Positions 1-5,817 of a stretch of 11,408 nucleotides of DNA are shown piece after piece; position 1 is the stretch's first letter; every line of letters begins with the position of its first letter. This stretch comes from Myxococcota bacterium. Lineage in GTDB: Bacteria > Myxococcota_A > UBA9160 > PR03. Location: positions 1 to 11,408 of the forward strand of contig JASJBO010000233.1 of NCBI GenBank assembly GCA_030066475.1, in the 5' to 3' direction. The notes under the pieces were generated by a model. That model made no database searches. It had not been told where the DNA came from and was given only the letters and a program-made list of their open reading frames with translations. A program made the position numbers and the translations under genes.

Positions 1-50
1 GACTCCGCGGCGCCTACGGCGCCGCTGCGCGCTCCGCGGACTCCGCTTGC
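1..50 (-). repeat. Diverged inverted copy of the GC-rich dispersed repeat
   Basis: Read on the minus strand this holds GCAAGCG (44-50), a short GC-rich spacer, then GCGCGCAGCG, GCCGTAGGCG and a terminal GAGTC. This is the same order of blocks as the copies at 153-232 and 5863-5919, but with small insertions (for example AGGCGCCGCGGAGTC in place of AGGCGAGCGAAGTC). It is truncated by the window edge or ends there. The relationship is by eye and weaker than between the other copies. Confidence 0.45.
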
Positions 51-152
51 GGCTTCCCCCTCCGATCCAGGCGGAGCTGACTACGGGAGCTCCGATCGCG
101 AGGCCGTCCCGCCGGCCTGCCCGCCCCGATCGAGGCCCCGAAGGCTGCCCGC

Positions 153-232
153 GCAAGCGCCGCCCACAGAGTTCGAGCGGGGCGGCCCTGCCCCAAGCGG
201 CGCGCGCAGCGAGCCGTAGGCGAGCGAAGTTC
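153..232 (+). repeat. Composite copy of the GC-rich dispersed repeat
   Basis: Left block GCAAGCGCCGCC starts at 153; the right block at 197-230 matches 5885-5918 at 33 of 34 positions, with one T/C difference. The spacer between the blocks differs from the distal copy. The right block ends 3 bases before the cyclase stop codon (234-236, minus strand), so the element sits immediately downstream of that gene and could contribute structure to its 3' end. Confidence 0.75.
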
Positions 233-233
233 A

Positions 234-1025
234 TCAATCCAGTATTGCGATCACGCGCAGCGGTCCGCCGCTGCCGCCGCGGATCTTCATCGGCAGCGCC
301 ACCACGCGGAAGCCGCGCGGCGGGAGCCGGTCGAGGTGGGCGACGTTCTCGAGCGCCGGCACCTCGCGTTCGAACAGCTCCTGGTGGGCCTCGAAGCGTT
401 CCGATCGGCCCGGGTCGATGCTCGCGGTGTCGATGCCCACGGCGCGGATCCGGCGCGCCTCGGCCAGCCAGCGCGCGGCCTCGCTCGACAGGCCGGGGAA
501 GCGCAGCGCCGCCACGGCCGCGGGGCCGCGCTCCGCCGTGCCGAGGTAGCGCTCCCGGTCGGGCCAGTGACGCCCGAAGCCCGTGCGCAGCAGCACGATC
601 GCGCCGTCAGGGATCCGCCCGTGCTTGCCCTCCCAGGCCTCCAGCTCGGCGCGCGTCACCGCGTGGTCGGGGTCCGCCTCGCAGGCGCTCGAGACGTCGA
701 TCGCGACGCCGGGGCCGACGAGCTGCTCGACCGGGATCTCGTCCAGCGCACGCCGGCCCTCGGCGAAGTGGATCGGTGCGTCGAGGTGCGTGCCGCCGTG
801 CTCCGCGCTGCGGAAGCGGTGCGCCTCGTAGTAGTAGCCGGCCTCGGTGCGGCCGGCGAAGCCGCGCTCGAGCACGAAGCCCTCCTCGGTGGGCCAGTAG
901 ATCGTGTCGGCGTCGAAGGCGTGCGTGAGGTCGATCACGCTTCCCACGGCGCGCTCTGCGGGCGGCGCGGCGCACGCAGCCGTGACGATCGCGAGCGCCG
1001 GGAGCGAGGCGCGTGCCATGTGCAT
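234..1025 (-). CDS. Exported cyclase-family (kynurenine formamidase-like) hydrolase
   Basis: A 263-residue protein of the cyclase family, metal-dependent hydrolases related to kynurenine formamidase KynB. The family signature HxGTHxDxPxH is present at residues 76-86 (H76, H80, D82, H86), followed by GIDTASID (197-204) and the conserved C-terminal region with H214 and E226. Unlike KynB it begins with a signal peptide: a hydrophobic stretch at about 8-17 followed by AACAAPP, compatible with either an Ala-Cys-Ala type I cleavage site or an imperfect lipobox at C18. It therefore probably acts in the periplasm. The ATG at 1023-1025 is preceded by GGAGG (1033-1037) with a 7-nt gap, which fixes the start region; a second in-frame ATG lies two codons in. 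The gene diverges from the ceramidase-like gene across about 70 bp. The substrate is unknown, and kynurenine pathway neighbours are absent. Confidence 0.87.
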   Translation of the reverse strand: MHMARASLPALAIVTAACAAPPAERAVGSVIDLTHAFDADTIYWPTEEGFVLERGFAGRTEAGYYYEAHRFRSAEHGGTHLDAPIHFAEGRRALDEIPVEQLVGPGVAIDVSSACEADPDHAVTRAELEAWEGKHGRIPDGAIVLLRTGFGRHWPDRERYLGTAERGPAAVAALRFPGLSSEAARWLAEARRIRAVGIDTASIDPGRSERFEAHQELFEREVPALENVAHLDRLPPRGFRVVALPMKIRGGSGGPLRVIAILD

Positions 1026-1092
1026 GCCCTGTCCTCCGCGGCCTGCGCCGCACGCTACCGTTCCCAGTGTTCGCGGGCGAGGCCGCCCGCCC

Positions 1093-1096
1093 GGAG
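1093..1096 (+). promoter_or_regulatory. Possible Shine-Dalgarno favouring a TTG start at 1105
   Basis: GGAG at 1093-1096 lies 8 nt before an in-frame TTG (1105-1107), an ideal spacing. It overlaps the in-frame GTG at 1096-1098 that is otherwise the natural start of the ceramidase-like protein. The two options differ by three residues only. Confidence 0.4.
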
Positions 1097-2496
1097 TGCG
1101 GACCTTGCAGCTTCCCGTGCAGCTTCAGGCCGGCGTGGCCGCGGTCGATCTCGATCCGCCGATCGGGATCGACATGATGGGCTACGGCGCGCGCACCGGG
1201 AAGGCGCGCGGCCTTCGCGATCCGCTGCGTGCGCGGGCGCTGCACCTCGTGTCGGGCGCCGTCCCACTGCTGCTCGTGGAGCTCGACGTGTGTCTGCTCT
1301 CGCCCGGGCAGGCAGACGCCGCGCGTGCGCGCATCGCGGCGCGCACCGGGGTCGCGCCGGAACGCGTGCTGCTCGGCTGCATCCACACCCACTCCGGGCC
1401 CGAGACCGGCTACGGCGCCTGGCTCACCGGCGGCGAGCCCCCGGCGCACGCGACGGCGCTGTTCGACGCGGCGGTCGAGGCGGCGGCGCGCGCCGTCGCG
1501 GGCGCCGTCCCGGCGCGCCTCGGCATCGGCACGGCGCGGGCTCGCATCGGCCGCAACCGGCGCCGTGCCGGCGGCCCGCTCGACCCCGAGATCCTGGTCG
1601 CCCGGGTCGATCGCGCCGACGGGACGCCGCTGGCCGTGCTGTACGTGCACGGCTGTCACCCGACCGCGCTCGGGCACGAGAACCTCGACTACTCCGCCGA
1701 CTGGCCCGGCGCCGCCTCGCGCGCGATCGAGGTGGCGCTGCCCGGCGCCACGGCGCTGTTTGCGCTCGGCGCGCACGCCGACGTCGACCCGCGCACGCGC
1801 GGACTGCTGGACCTGGCGATCGAGGACCAGAGCCTCGGCGTCGGCTTCGACGAGATGGAGGCGCTGGGGCGCGAGGTGGGCGAGGCGGTGGCCGCCGCGG
1901 CCGGGGCGATCGAGACCGACGGCGCCGCGGAGATCGCGGCCTCGGAGACGCGGGTCGCGATTCCGGTGCACGGGGCCGAGGCCGGCGAGGCCGCGCGCCG
2001 GGCGTCGCTCGAGCGGCAGCGCGGCGAGGCCGCGCGGGCGCTCGGTCTGGCCGACTCCGAGCGCCCCGGCATCCTCGAGTGGTTCGCGCTCACGCACGCG
2101 CGCACCCGCTCGCTGCCGCGCGACGAGGCCCGCCGGCGCATCGCGATCGCCCGACGCTACCTGCGCGACCGCACCGCGCCGCGCTTCGCCGGCTCGTTGC
2201 AGCCGGAGGTCTGCGTGCAGGTGCTGCGCCTCGGCGACGCGTGGCTGCTGGGTCTGCCGCTCGAGGCGACGGTGGACGTCGGCCTCGAGTGGAAGCGTCG
2301 GCTGGCCGGTCGCGCCGGATCGGTCGTGAGCATCGCCAACGGCTGGCTGCGCTATCTGCCCCATCCGCGCCAATTCGAGGAGTCCGGCGCCGGCGAGACC
2401 TACGAGGTCGTGATGTCGACGCTGATTCCCGACGCGGCGACGCGTCTCGTCGACGCCGCCGATGCGCTCCGCGAGCGGCTGCTCGCGGATTCCTGA
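1096..2496 (+). CDS. Neutral/alkaline ceramidase-like hydrolase, no signal peptide
   Basis: About 466 residues matching the catalytic domain of neutral ceramidases (Ceramidase_alk family), zinc amidases that split N-acyl sphingosines. Numbered from the GTG at 1096, it shows an N-terminal AGVAAVDLDPPIG segment, HTHSGPE (H97, H99), HGCHPT (H185, H188), the SADWPG block, a GAHADVDPR block equivalent to the usual GxxGDxxPR, then LPLE (E390) and NGWLRY (Y420). H97, H188, E390 and Y420 correspond in order to the His-His-Glu-Tyr zinc ligands of the Pseudomonas enzyme. I could not place the nucleophilic serine by eye. There is no signal peptide and no C-terminal Ig-like domain, so it is probably cytosolic and may act on something other than ceramide. 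The frame stays open upstream to 904, but that part is antisense to the cyclase and lacks family similarity. It starts at GTG 1096 or TTG 1105. Confidence 0.83.
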   Translation: MRTLQLPVQLQAGVAAVDLDPPIGIDMMGYGARTGKARGLRDPLRARALHLVSGAVPLLLVELDVCLLSPGQADAARARIAARTGVAPERVLLGCIHTHSGPETGYGAWLTGGEPPAHATALFDAAVEAAARAVAGAVPARLGIGTARARIGRNRRRAGGPLDPEILVARVDRADGTPLAVLYVHGCHPTALGHENLDYSADWPGAASRAIEVALPGATALFALGAHADVDPRTRGLLDLAIEDQSLGVGFDEMEALGREVGEAVAAAAGAIETDGAAEIAASETRVAIPVHGAEAGEAARRASLERQRGEAARALGLADSERPGILEWFALTHARTRSLPRDEARRRIAIARRYLRDRTAPRFAGSLQPEVCVQVLRLGDAWLLGLPLEATVDVGLEWKRRLAGRAGSVVSIANGWLRYLPHPRQFEESGAGETYEVVMSTLIPDAATRLVDAADALRERLLADS

Positions 2497-2507
2497 CGTC
2501 GGCGCGC

Positions 2508-2534
2508 TTGCACGCCGAAGCGCCGTGCTACCCT
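2508..2534 (+). promoter_or_regulatory. Extended -10 promoter for the egt operon
   Basis: TTGCAC (2508-2513), 15 nt, then TACCCT (2529-2534) with TG one base upstream (TGC-TACCCT), which makes an extended -10. It lies in the 75-bp gap between the ceramidase-like gene and egtB, about 40 bp before the egtB ATG. This suggests the egt operon has its own start and is not only read through from upstream. Prediction by eye. Confidence 0.4.
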
Positions 2535-2571
2535 CGCGCCTTCCCGAGCGACTGACCTCGAAGGGAGCCGG

Positions 2572-3879
2572 ATGCCTTCCAGCGTCGAGGCGATTTCCCC
2601 CCGCGAAGGCTCCGAATCCGGCGACTGCCAGGCGCTTCCGGACCACTATCGACGCGTGCGCTCGCTCACCGAGCAGCTCGCGGAGCCGCTCTCGCCCGAG
2701 GACTGTGCCGCGCAGTCGATGCCGGACGCGAGCCCGGTGAAGTGGCATCTCGCTCACACCACGTGGTTCTTCGAAACCTTCGTGCTCGAGCAGGCGGGCT
2801 CCGACTACCGGCCCTACGCCCCGCACCACCGGGTGCTGTTCAACTCCTACTACAACTGCGTCGGCGAGCAGCACCCGCGCCCGCGACGCGGCATGCTGAC
2901 GCGCCCGGCGCTCGGCGAGGTGATGGCCTACCGCGCCGCCGTCGACGCGCAGCTCGAGGCACTGCTGGCCAAGGGGCCGGACGCGCTCGGCGAGCTCGCC
3001 GCGGTCGTCGAGCTGGGGCTCCACCACGAGCAGCAGCACCAGGAGCTGCTGCTCACCGATGTCAAGCACCTGCTGGCCCAGAACCCATTGCGCCCCGCGT
3101 ATCGCGCGGACCTGCCCGAGCCGGCCGCTGCCGAGGCGCCTGCGCACGGCTGGCGGCGCATCGACTCGGGCATCCGCTCGCTCGGCCACGACGGGGGCGG
3201 CTTCCGCTTCGACAACGAGACGCCCCGACACGACGCGCTGATCCAGCCCGCCGAGCTCGGCTCGCGGCTCGTCACCAACGCCGAGTTTCTCGACTTCATC
3301 GACGACCGCGGCTACGCGCGACCCGAGCTGTGGCTCTCCGACGGCTGGGCCACCGTGCAGGAGCGGGGCTGGGGCGCTCCGGGATACTGGGAGCGGGTCG
3401 ACGGGGCCTGGCAGCTGCTGACGCTGGGTGGACCGCGCCCGCTGGCGCCGGCCGAGCCGGTCTGCCACGTGAGCTACTACGAGGCCGACGCCTACGCGCG
3501 TTGGGCCGGCGCGCGGCTCCCGAGCGAGATGGAGTGGGAGGTCGCGGCGCGCGAGCGCCCGCTGGTCGGCAACTTCGTCGAGAGCGGCCTGCTGCACCCC
3601 GCCCCGGCGGGCGCGAGCGGAGCGTCGCGGGGCGCGGCCCAGCTGTTCGGGGACGTCTGGGAGTGGACCCGGTCGGCCTATGCCCCCTATCCCGGCTACG
3701 ACCCGCCCGCCGGCGCGCTCGGGGAGTACAACGGGAAGTTCATGTGCAACCAGCAGGTGCTGCGAGGTGGCTCGTGCGCCAGCTCGCGCAGCCACCTGCG
3801 CGCCACCTACCGCAACTTCTTCTATCCCGACGCGCGCTGGCAGTTCAGCGGCATCCGCCTCGCGAGGGACGCCGCTTGA
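2572..3879 (+). CDS. egtB: EgtB, ergothioneine sulfoxide synthase
   Basis: A 435-residue non-haem iron enzyme that joins hercynine to a thiol substrate with O2, the central step of ergothioneine synthesis. The N-terminal DinB-like domain (about 20-170) has WHLAHTTW with H62 and the HxxxH iron motif H152-EQQ-H156. The C-terminal FGE-sulfatase-like domain (about 195-432) has RLPSEMEWE (315-323), GDVWEW (360-365), LRGGS (397-401) and the closing RWQFSGIRLAR. The NSYYN segment has a tyrosine pair at 93-94. In the last block, RNFFYPDAR replaces the RNWDYPVRR that I recall from mycobacterial EgtB, where Asp and Arg contact gamma-glutamylcysteine. This is therefore the non-actinobacterial type, and cysteine is a plausible direct substrate. 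The ATG at 2572 is preceded by AAGGGAG with a 4-nt gap. The stop overlaps the egtD start, so the two are co-translated. Confidence 0.96.
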   Translation: MPSSVEAISPREGSESGDCQALPDHYRRVRSLTEQLAEPLSPEDCAAQSMPDASPVKWHLAHTTWFFETFVLEQAGSDYRPYAPHHRVLFNSYYNCVGEQHPRPRRGMLTRPALGEVMAYRAAVDAQLEALLAKGPDALGELAAVVELGLHHEQQHQELLLTDVKHLLAQNPLRPAYRADLPEPAAAEAPAHGWRRIDSGIRSLGHDGGGFRFDNETPRHDALIQPAELGSRLVTNAEFLDFIDDRGYARPELWLSDGWATVQERGWGAPGYWERVDGAWQLLTLGGPRPLAPAEPVCHVSYYEADAYARWAGARLPSEMEWEVAARERPLVGNFVESGLLHPAPAGASGASRGAAQLFGDVWEWTRSAYAPYPGYDPPAGALGEYNGKFMCNQQVLRGGSCASSRSHLRATYRNFFYPDARWQFSGIRLARDAA

Positions 3880-4844
3880 GCGACGCCAACGCCGCGCCGG
3901 AGCCCGGCGACCGCAGCCCCGATCTCGAGAGCTTCCGCGAGGACGTGCTGCAGGGACTCGCGCAGCCGCAGAAGGCGCTGCCCTGCAAGTACCTGTACGA
4001 CGATCGCGGCTCCCAGCTCTTCGAGCAGATCTGCGAGCTCGAGGAGTACTACCCGACGCGGACCGAGCTGGGGATCATGGAGGCGCACGGCGCCGAGATG
4101 GCGCGCCGCCTGGGCCGCGCGTGCATGCTGATCGAGTACGGCTGCGGCAGCAGCCTGAAGACGCGGCGGCTGCTCGAGCGGATGCGCGATCCCGTGGCCT
4201 GCGTGCTGATCGACATCTCGCAGGAGGCGCTCGCGCCGTCCGCGCGCAAGCTCGCCCGGGCGTTCCCCGACCTCGAGGTGCTCCCGATCCGCGCCGACTA
4301 CACCCGGCCCGTCGATCTGCCGCGGCCGCGCCGCGAGCCGGCGCGCCGCGTGGTCTACTACCCCGGCTCGACGATCGGGAACTTCCGCCCGGCGGCCGCC
4401 CAGCAGTTCCTGAGCCGGATGCGGCAGGTGGCCGGCCCCGGCGGCGGCGTGCTGATCGGCGTCGACCTGAAGAAGGACGTCGGCGTGCTCGAGCGGGCCT
4501 ACGACGATCGCCAGGGCGTGACGGCGGCCTTCAACCTCAACCTCCTGGCGCGCATCAACGCTGAGCTCGATGCGGACTTCCCGCTGGCCGCCTTTCGCCA
4601 CCGCGCGTTCTTCAATCGGACCGCCAGCCGCATCGAGATGCACCTGGAGGCGCAGCGCGACCTCGAGGTGCGGATCGACGGCGCCGCGATCCGCTTCCGC
4701 GCGGGCGAGACGATCCACACCGAGGACTCCTACAAGTACGATCTCGACCAGTTCGCGGCGCTCGCGGAGCAGGCCGGACTCACCGTCCGCCAGGTCTGGA
4801 CCGATCCCAACCAGCTGTTCAGCGTGCAATTCCTGGCGGCGTGA
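3876..4844 (+). CDS. egtD: EgtD, L-histidine N-alpha-methyltransferase
   Basis: A 322-residue SAM-dependent enzyme that trimethylates the alpha-amino group of histidine to give hercynine, the substrate of EgtB. It shows the full EgtD signature: YDDRGSQLFEQI (41-52), EEYYPTRTE (56-64, Y59), the SAM loop EYGCGSSLKTRRLL (87-100), YYPGSTIGNF (161-170, N169), GVDLKKD (195-201), AYDDRQGVTAAFNLNLLARIN (208-228, Y209) and a C-terminal TEDSYKY (E283, S285). N169, Y209, E283 and S285 line up with the histidine-binding residues I recall from the mycobacterial enzyme. Length matches the family (about 320). The start is a TTG at 3876-3878 that overlaps the egtB TGA (3877-3879), with GAGGGA at 3864-3869 and a 6-nt gap. 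The frame is open far upstream, but that part is antisense-like junk inside egtB. The stop TGA overlaps the next gene's ATG by one base. Confidence 0.96.
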   Translation: MSDANAAPEPGDRSPDLESFREDVLQGLAQPQKALPCKYLYDDRGSQLFEQICELEEYYPTRTELGIMEAHGAEMARRLGRACMLIEYGCGSSLKTRRLLERMRDPVACVLIDISQEALAPSARKLARAFPDLEVLPIRADYTRPVDLPRPRREPARRVVYYPGSTIGNFRPAAAQQFLSRMRQVAGPGGGVLIGVDLKKDVGVLERAYDDRQGVTAAFNLNLLARINAELDADFPLAAFRHRAFFNRTASRIEMHLEAQRDLEVRIDGAAIRFRAGETIHTEDSYKYDLDQFAALAEQAGLTVRQVWTDPNQLFSVQFLAA

Positions 4845-5326
4845 TGCCCGGTCGCCACTGGCTTGCCCTGCTGCTGCTTCCGCTCGCCTGCGCGAGTCCG
4901 GGCGACGGCGCGTCGCCCGGGCCGCAGGACCCCGCCGACGCGTCCGCGGTGCTGATGGCCCGCTTCCCGACGGGCTGGCGGGTCGGCGAGCTCGACCAGC
5001 TGGCCGAGGGCGTCGATCTCGCGCCGGACCAGGACTTCCTGGTGGAGGAGATCGGTCGCGACCAGAGCACCAGCCACCACGCGGTCTGGATCCGCGACCG
5101 CGAGCAGCCCCACCGCCACGATCGCCACGATCTGTGGGTGGTGATCGTGCGCGGCTACGGGACGATGCGCATCGGCGAGCGCGAGACCCCGGTCGGCACG
5201 GGCTCGGTGCTCTACGTGCCGCGCGCCACCGTCCACGCCTTCGACAACCAGTCCGACGACGTCGCGTTCGCGCTCGCCGTCTACGCGCCCCCCTTCGACG
5301 GCGAGGACCGGCATCCGGCCGAGTGA
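4844..5326 (+). CDS. Exported single-domain cupin protein in the egt operon
   Basis: A 160-residue protein with an N-terminal signal peptide (hydrophobic run L7-A15, then C16 in PLACASPG). C16 may be lipidated, although the lipobox is imperfect, or cleavage may follow Ala-Cys-Ala. After a linker comes a cupin barrel: PHRHDRHD (H90, H92, with H95 or D96 where the usual Glu stands), a Gly-rich strand, and the second motif GSVLYVPRATVHAFDN (120-135, H131). It probably binds a metal in the periplasm or at the outer membrane. The ATG at 4844 overlaps the egtD TGA by one base (TGATG), so translation is coupled to egtD; a GTG at 4841 is an alternative. Its function in ergothioneine metabolism is unknown: binding, oxidation or export are all guesses. 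Its 3' end overlaps the convergent cyclotransferase gene by 46 bp. Confidence 0.85.
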   Translation: MPGRHWLALLLLPLACASPGDGASPGPQDPADASAVLMARFPTGWRVGELDQLAEGVDLAPDQDFLVEEIGRDQSTSHHAVWIRDREQPHRHDRHDLWVVIVRGYGTMRIGERETPVGTGSVLYVPRATVHAFDNQSDDVAFALAVYAPPFDGEDRHPAE

Positions 5327-5766
5327 TCCGGCTCCCGGCGGACCGGGTGCGCCTCGAGCAGCGACAGCCACGCGCGAGGCAGCCCGTGCTCGCGCGCCCC
5401 GTCGAGCATCCACAGGTGGTAGCTCCGCCGCGGCCGCGGGTCGGCGGTCCGGCGCTCGGACAGGTACGTGAAGGCGGAGAGCCGGGCGCCGGGTCCCGTC
5501 TCGACCTCGACCCGTACGCGTCGGTAGCCTCCCTCGAGGCGGTCGAGCACGTGCCAGGCGTCGCGCCCGACCCGGAACAGGACGCCCCAGACGCTGGCGC
5601 CCGGCCAGGCGATCAGGTTCGCCTTGGCGGTGCCGTCGGCGCCGAGCTTGTCGCAGCGCCACGCGTAGCCGGGCAGCCGCGCCCGCCCCAGCGCCCGCGC
5701 GTCCGCGATCCGGGAGCCCAGCCGGGCGCTGCTCATGTTCGAGCCGTAGGCGAAGTAGCGCTCCAC
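5281..5766 (-). CDS. Gamma-glutamylcyclotransferase-family protein
   Basis: A 161-residue protein of the GGCT/AIG2-like fold, enzymes that cyclise a gamma-glutamyl group to 5-oxoproline and free the attached amine. It begins MERYFAYGSNM with the substrate-binding YGSN loop (7-10). It has the VWGVLFRV strand (59-66), LDRLEGGY (74-81) with the expected catalytic glutamate E78, and the late YHLWMLDGAREHGLP segment (116-130). The length is typical of the bacterial family. The start is GTG at 5764-5766, with no clear Shine-Dalgarno but a TAAACT box 6 bp upstream, which suggests a leaderless message. The last 46 bp overlap the cupin gene tail-to-tail. Sitting against the egt operon, it could act on gamma-glutamyl compounds such as gamma-glutamylcysteine or the EgtB product; that is inference. 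GGCT members also act in glutathione turnover and antibiotic side-chain deprotection. Confidence 0.87.
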   Translation of the reverse strand: MERYFAYGSNMSSARLGSRIADARALGRARLPGYAWRCDKLGADGTAKANLIAWPGASVWGVLFRVGRDAWHVLDRLEGGYRRVRVEVETGPGARLSAFTYLSERRTADPRPRRSYHLWMLDGAREHGLPRAWLSLLEAHPVRREPDHSAGCRSSPSKGGA

Positions 5767-5772
5767 GTGCCT

Positions 5773-5798
5773 AGTTTACACCGCGGCTCGTGTAGACT
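5773..5798. promoter_or_regulatory. Imperfect inverted repeat forming divergent promoters or operator
   Basis: AGTTTACAC (5773-5781) and GTGTAGACT (5790-5798) are inverted copies matching at 8 of 9 positions around an 8-nt GC-rich spacer, in an otherwise very GC-rich context. Each arm contains a TAnnnT box: TAAACT on the minus strand, 6 bp before the GTG of the cyclotransferase gene, and TAGACT on the plus strand, about 20 bp before the kinase TTG. It may be two back-to-back -10 elements, a regulator binding site, or both. Confidence 0.45.
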
Positions 5799-5808
5799 CG
5801 CTCGCGCC

Positions 5809-5813
5809 GGAGG
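5809..5813 (+). promoter_or_regulatory. Ribosome binding site supporting the TTG 5818 start
   Basis: GGAGG at 5809-5813 lies 4 nt before TTG 5818-5820. No ATG, GTG or TTG occurs in frame between this codon and the conserved kinase core, so this site decides that the repeat-derived segment is translated as part of the protein. Confidence 0.6.
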
Positions 5814-5817
5814 TCCG

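Larger units (their letters stand above)
1..233. other. Non-coding flank with repeats, no convincing gene
   Basis: No reading frame here has a recognisable protein or a good start with a ribosome binding site; the open frames are low-complexity Arg/Ala/Pro strings typical of GC-rich shadow frames. The stretch carries two copies of the dispersed GC-rich repeat described separately, one diverged and inverted at 1-50 and one composite at 153-232 that ends right beside the cyclase stop codon. It lies downstream of the cyclase gene. No T-tract terminator is visible. Confidence 0.6.

Noticed and set aside
14..196. Possible small 60-residue protein on the minus strand
   Set aside because: Composition is Arg/Ala/Gly-rich with no ribosome binding site or homology, and it overlaps the repeat elements.
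904..1095. Upstream extension of the ceramidase-like reading frame
   Set aside because: It is mostly antisense to the N-terminus of the cyclase, lacks family similarity, and would remove the divergent promoter gap.
607..3795. A 1062-codon open frame on the minus strand spanning the ceramidase-like gene and most of egtB
   Set aside because: Its translation is low-complexity Arg/Gly/Ala-rich with no family motif, and the plus strand holds well-recognised genes with catalytic residues. It is a GC-bias shadow.
5281..5766. Naming the cyclotransferase gene egtC
   Set aside because: EgtC is a class-II glutamine-amidotransferase-fold amidohydrolase. This protein has the YGSN and LDxxEG marks of the unrelated GGCT fold.
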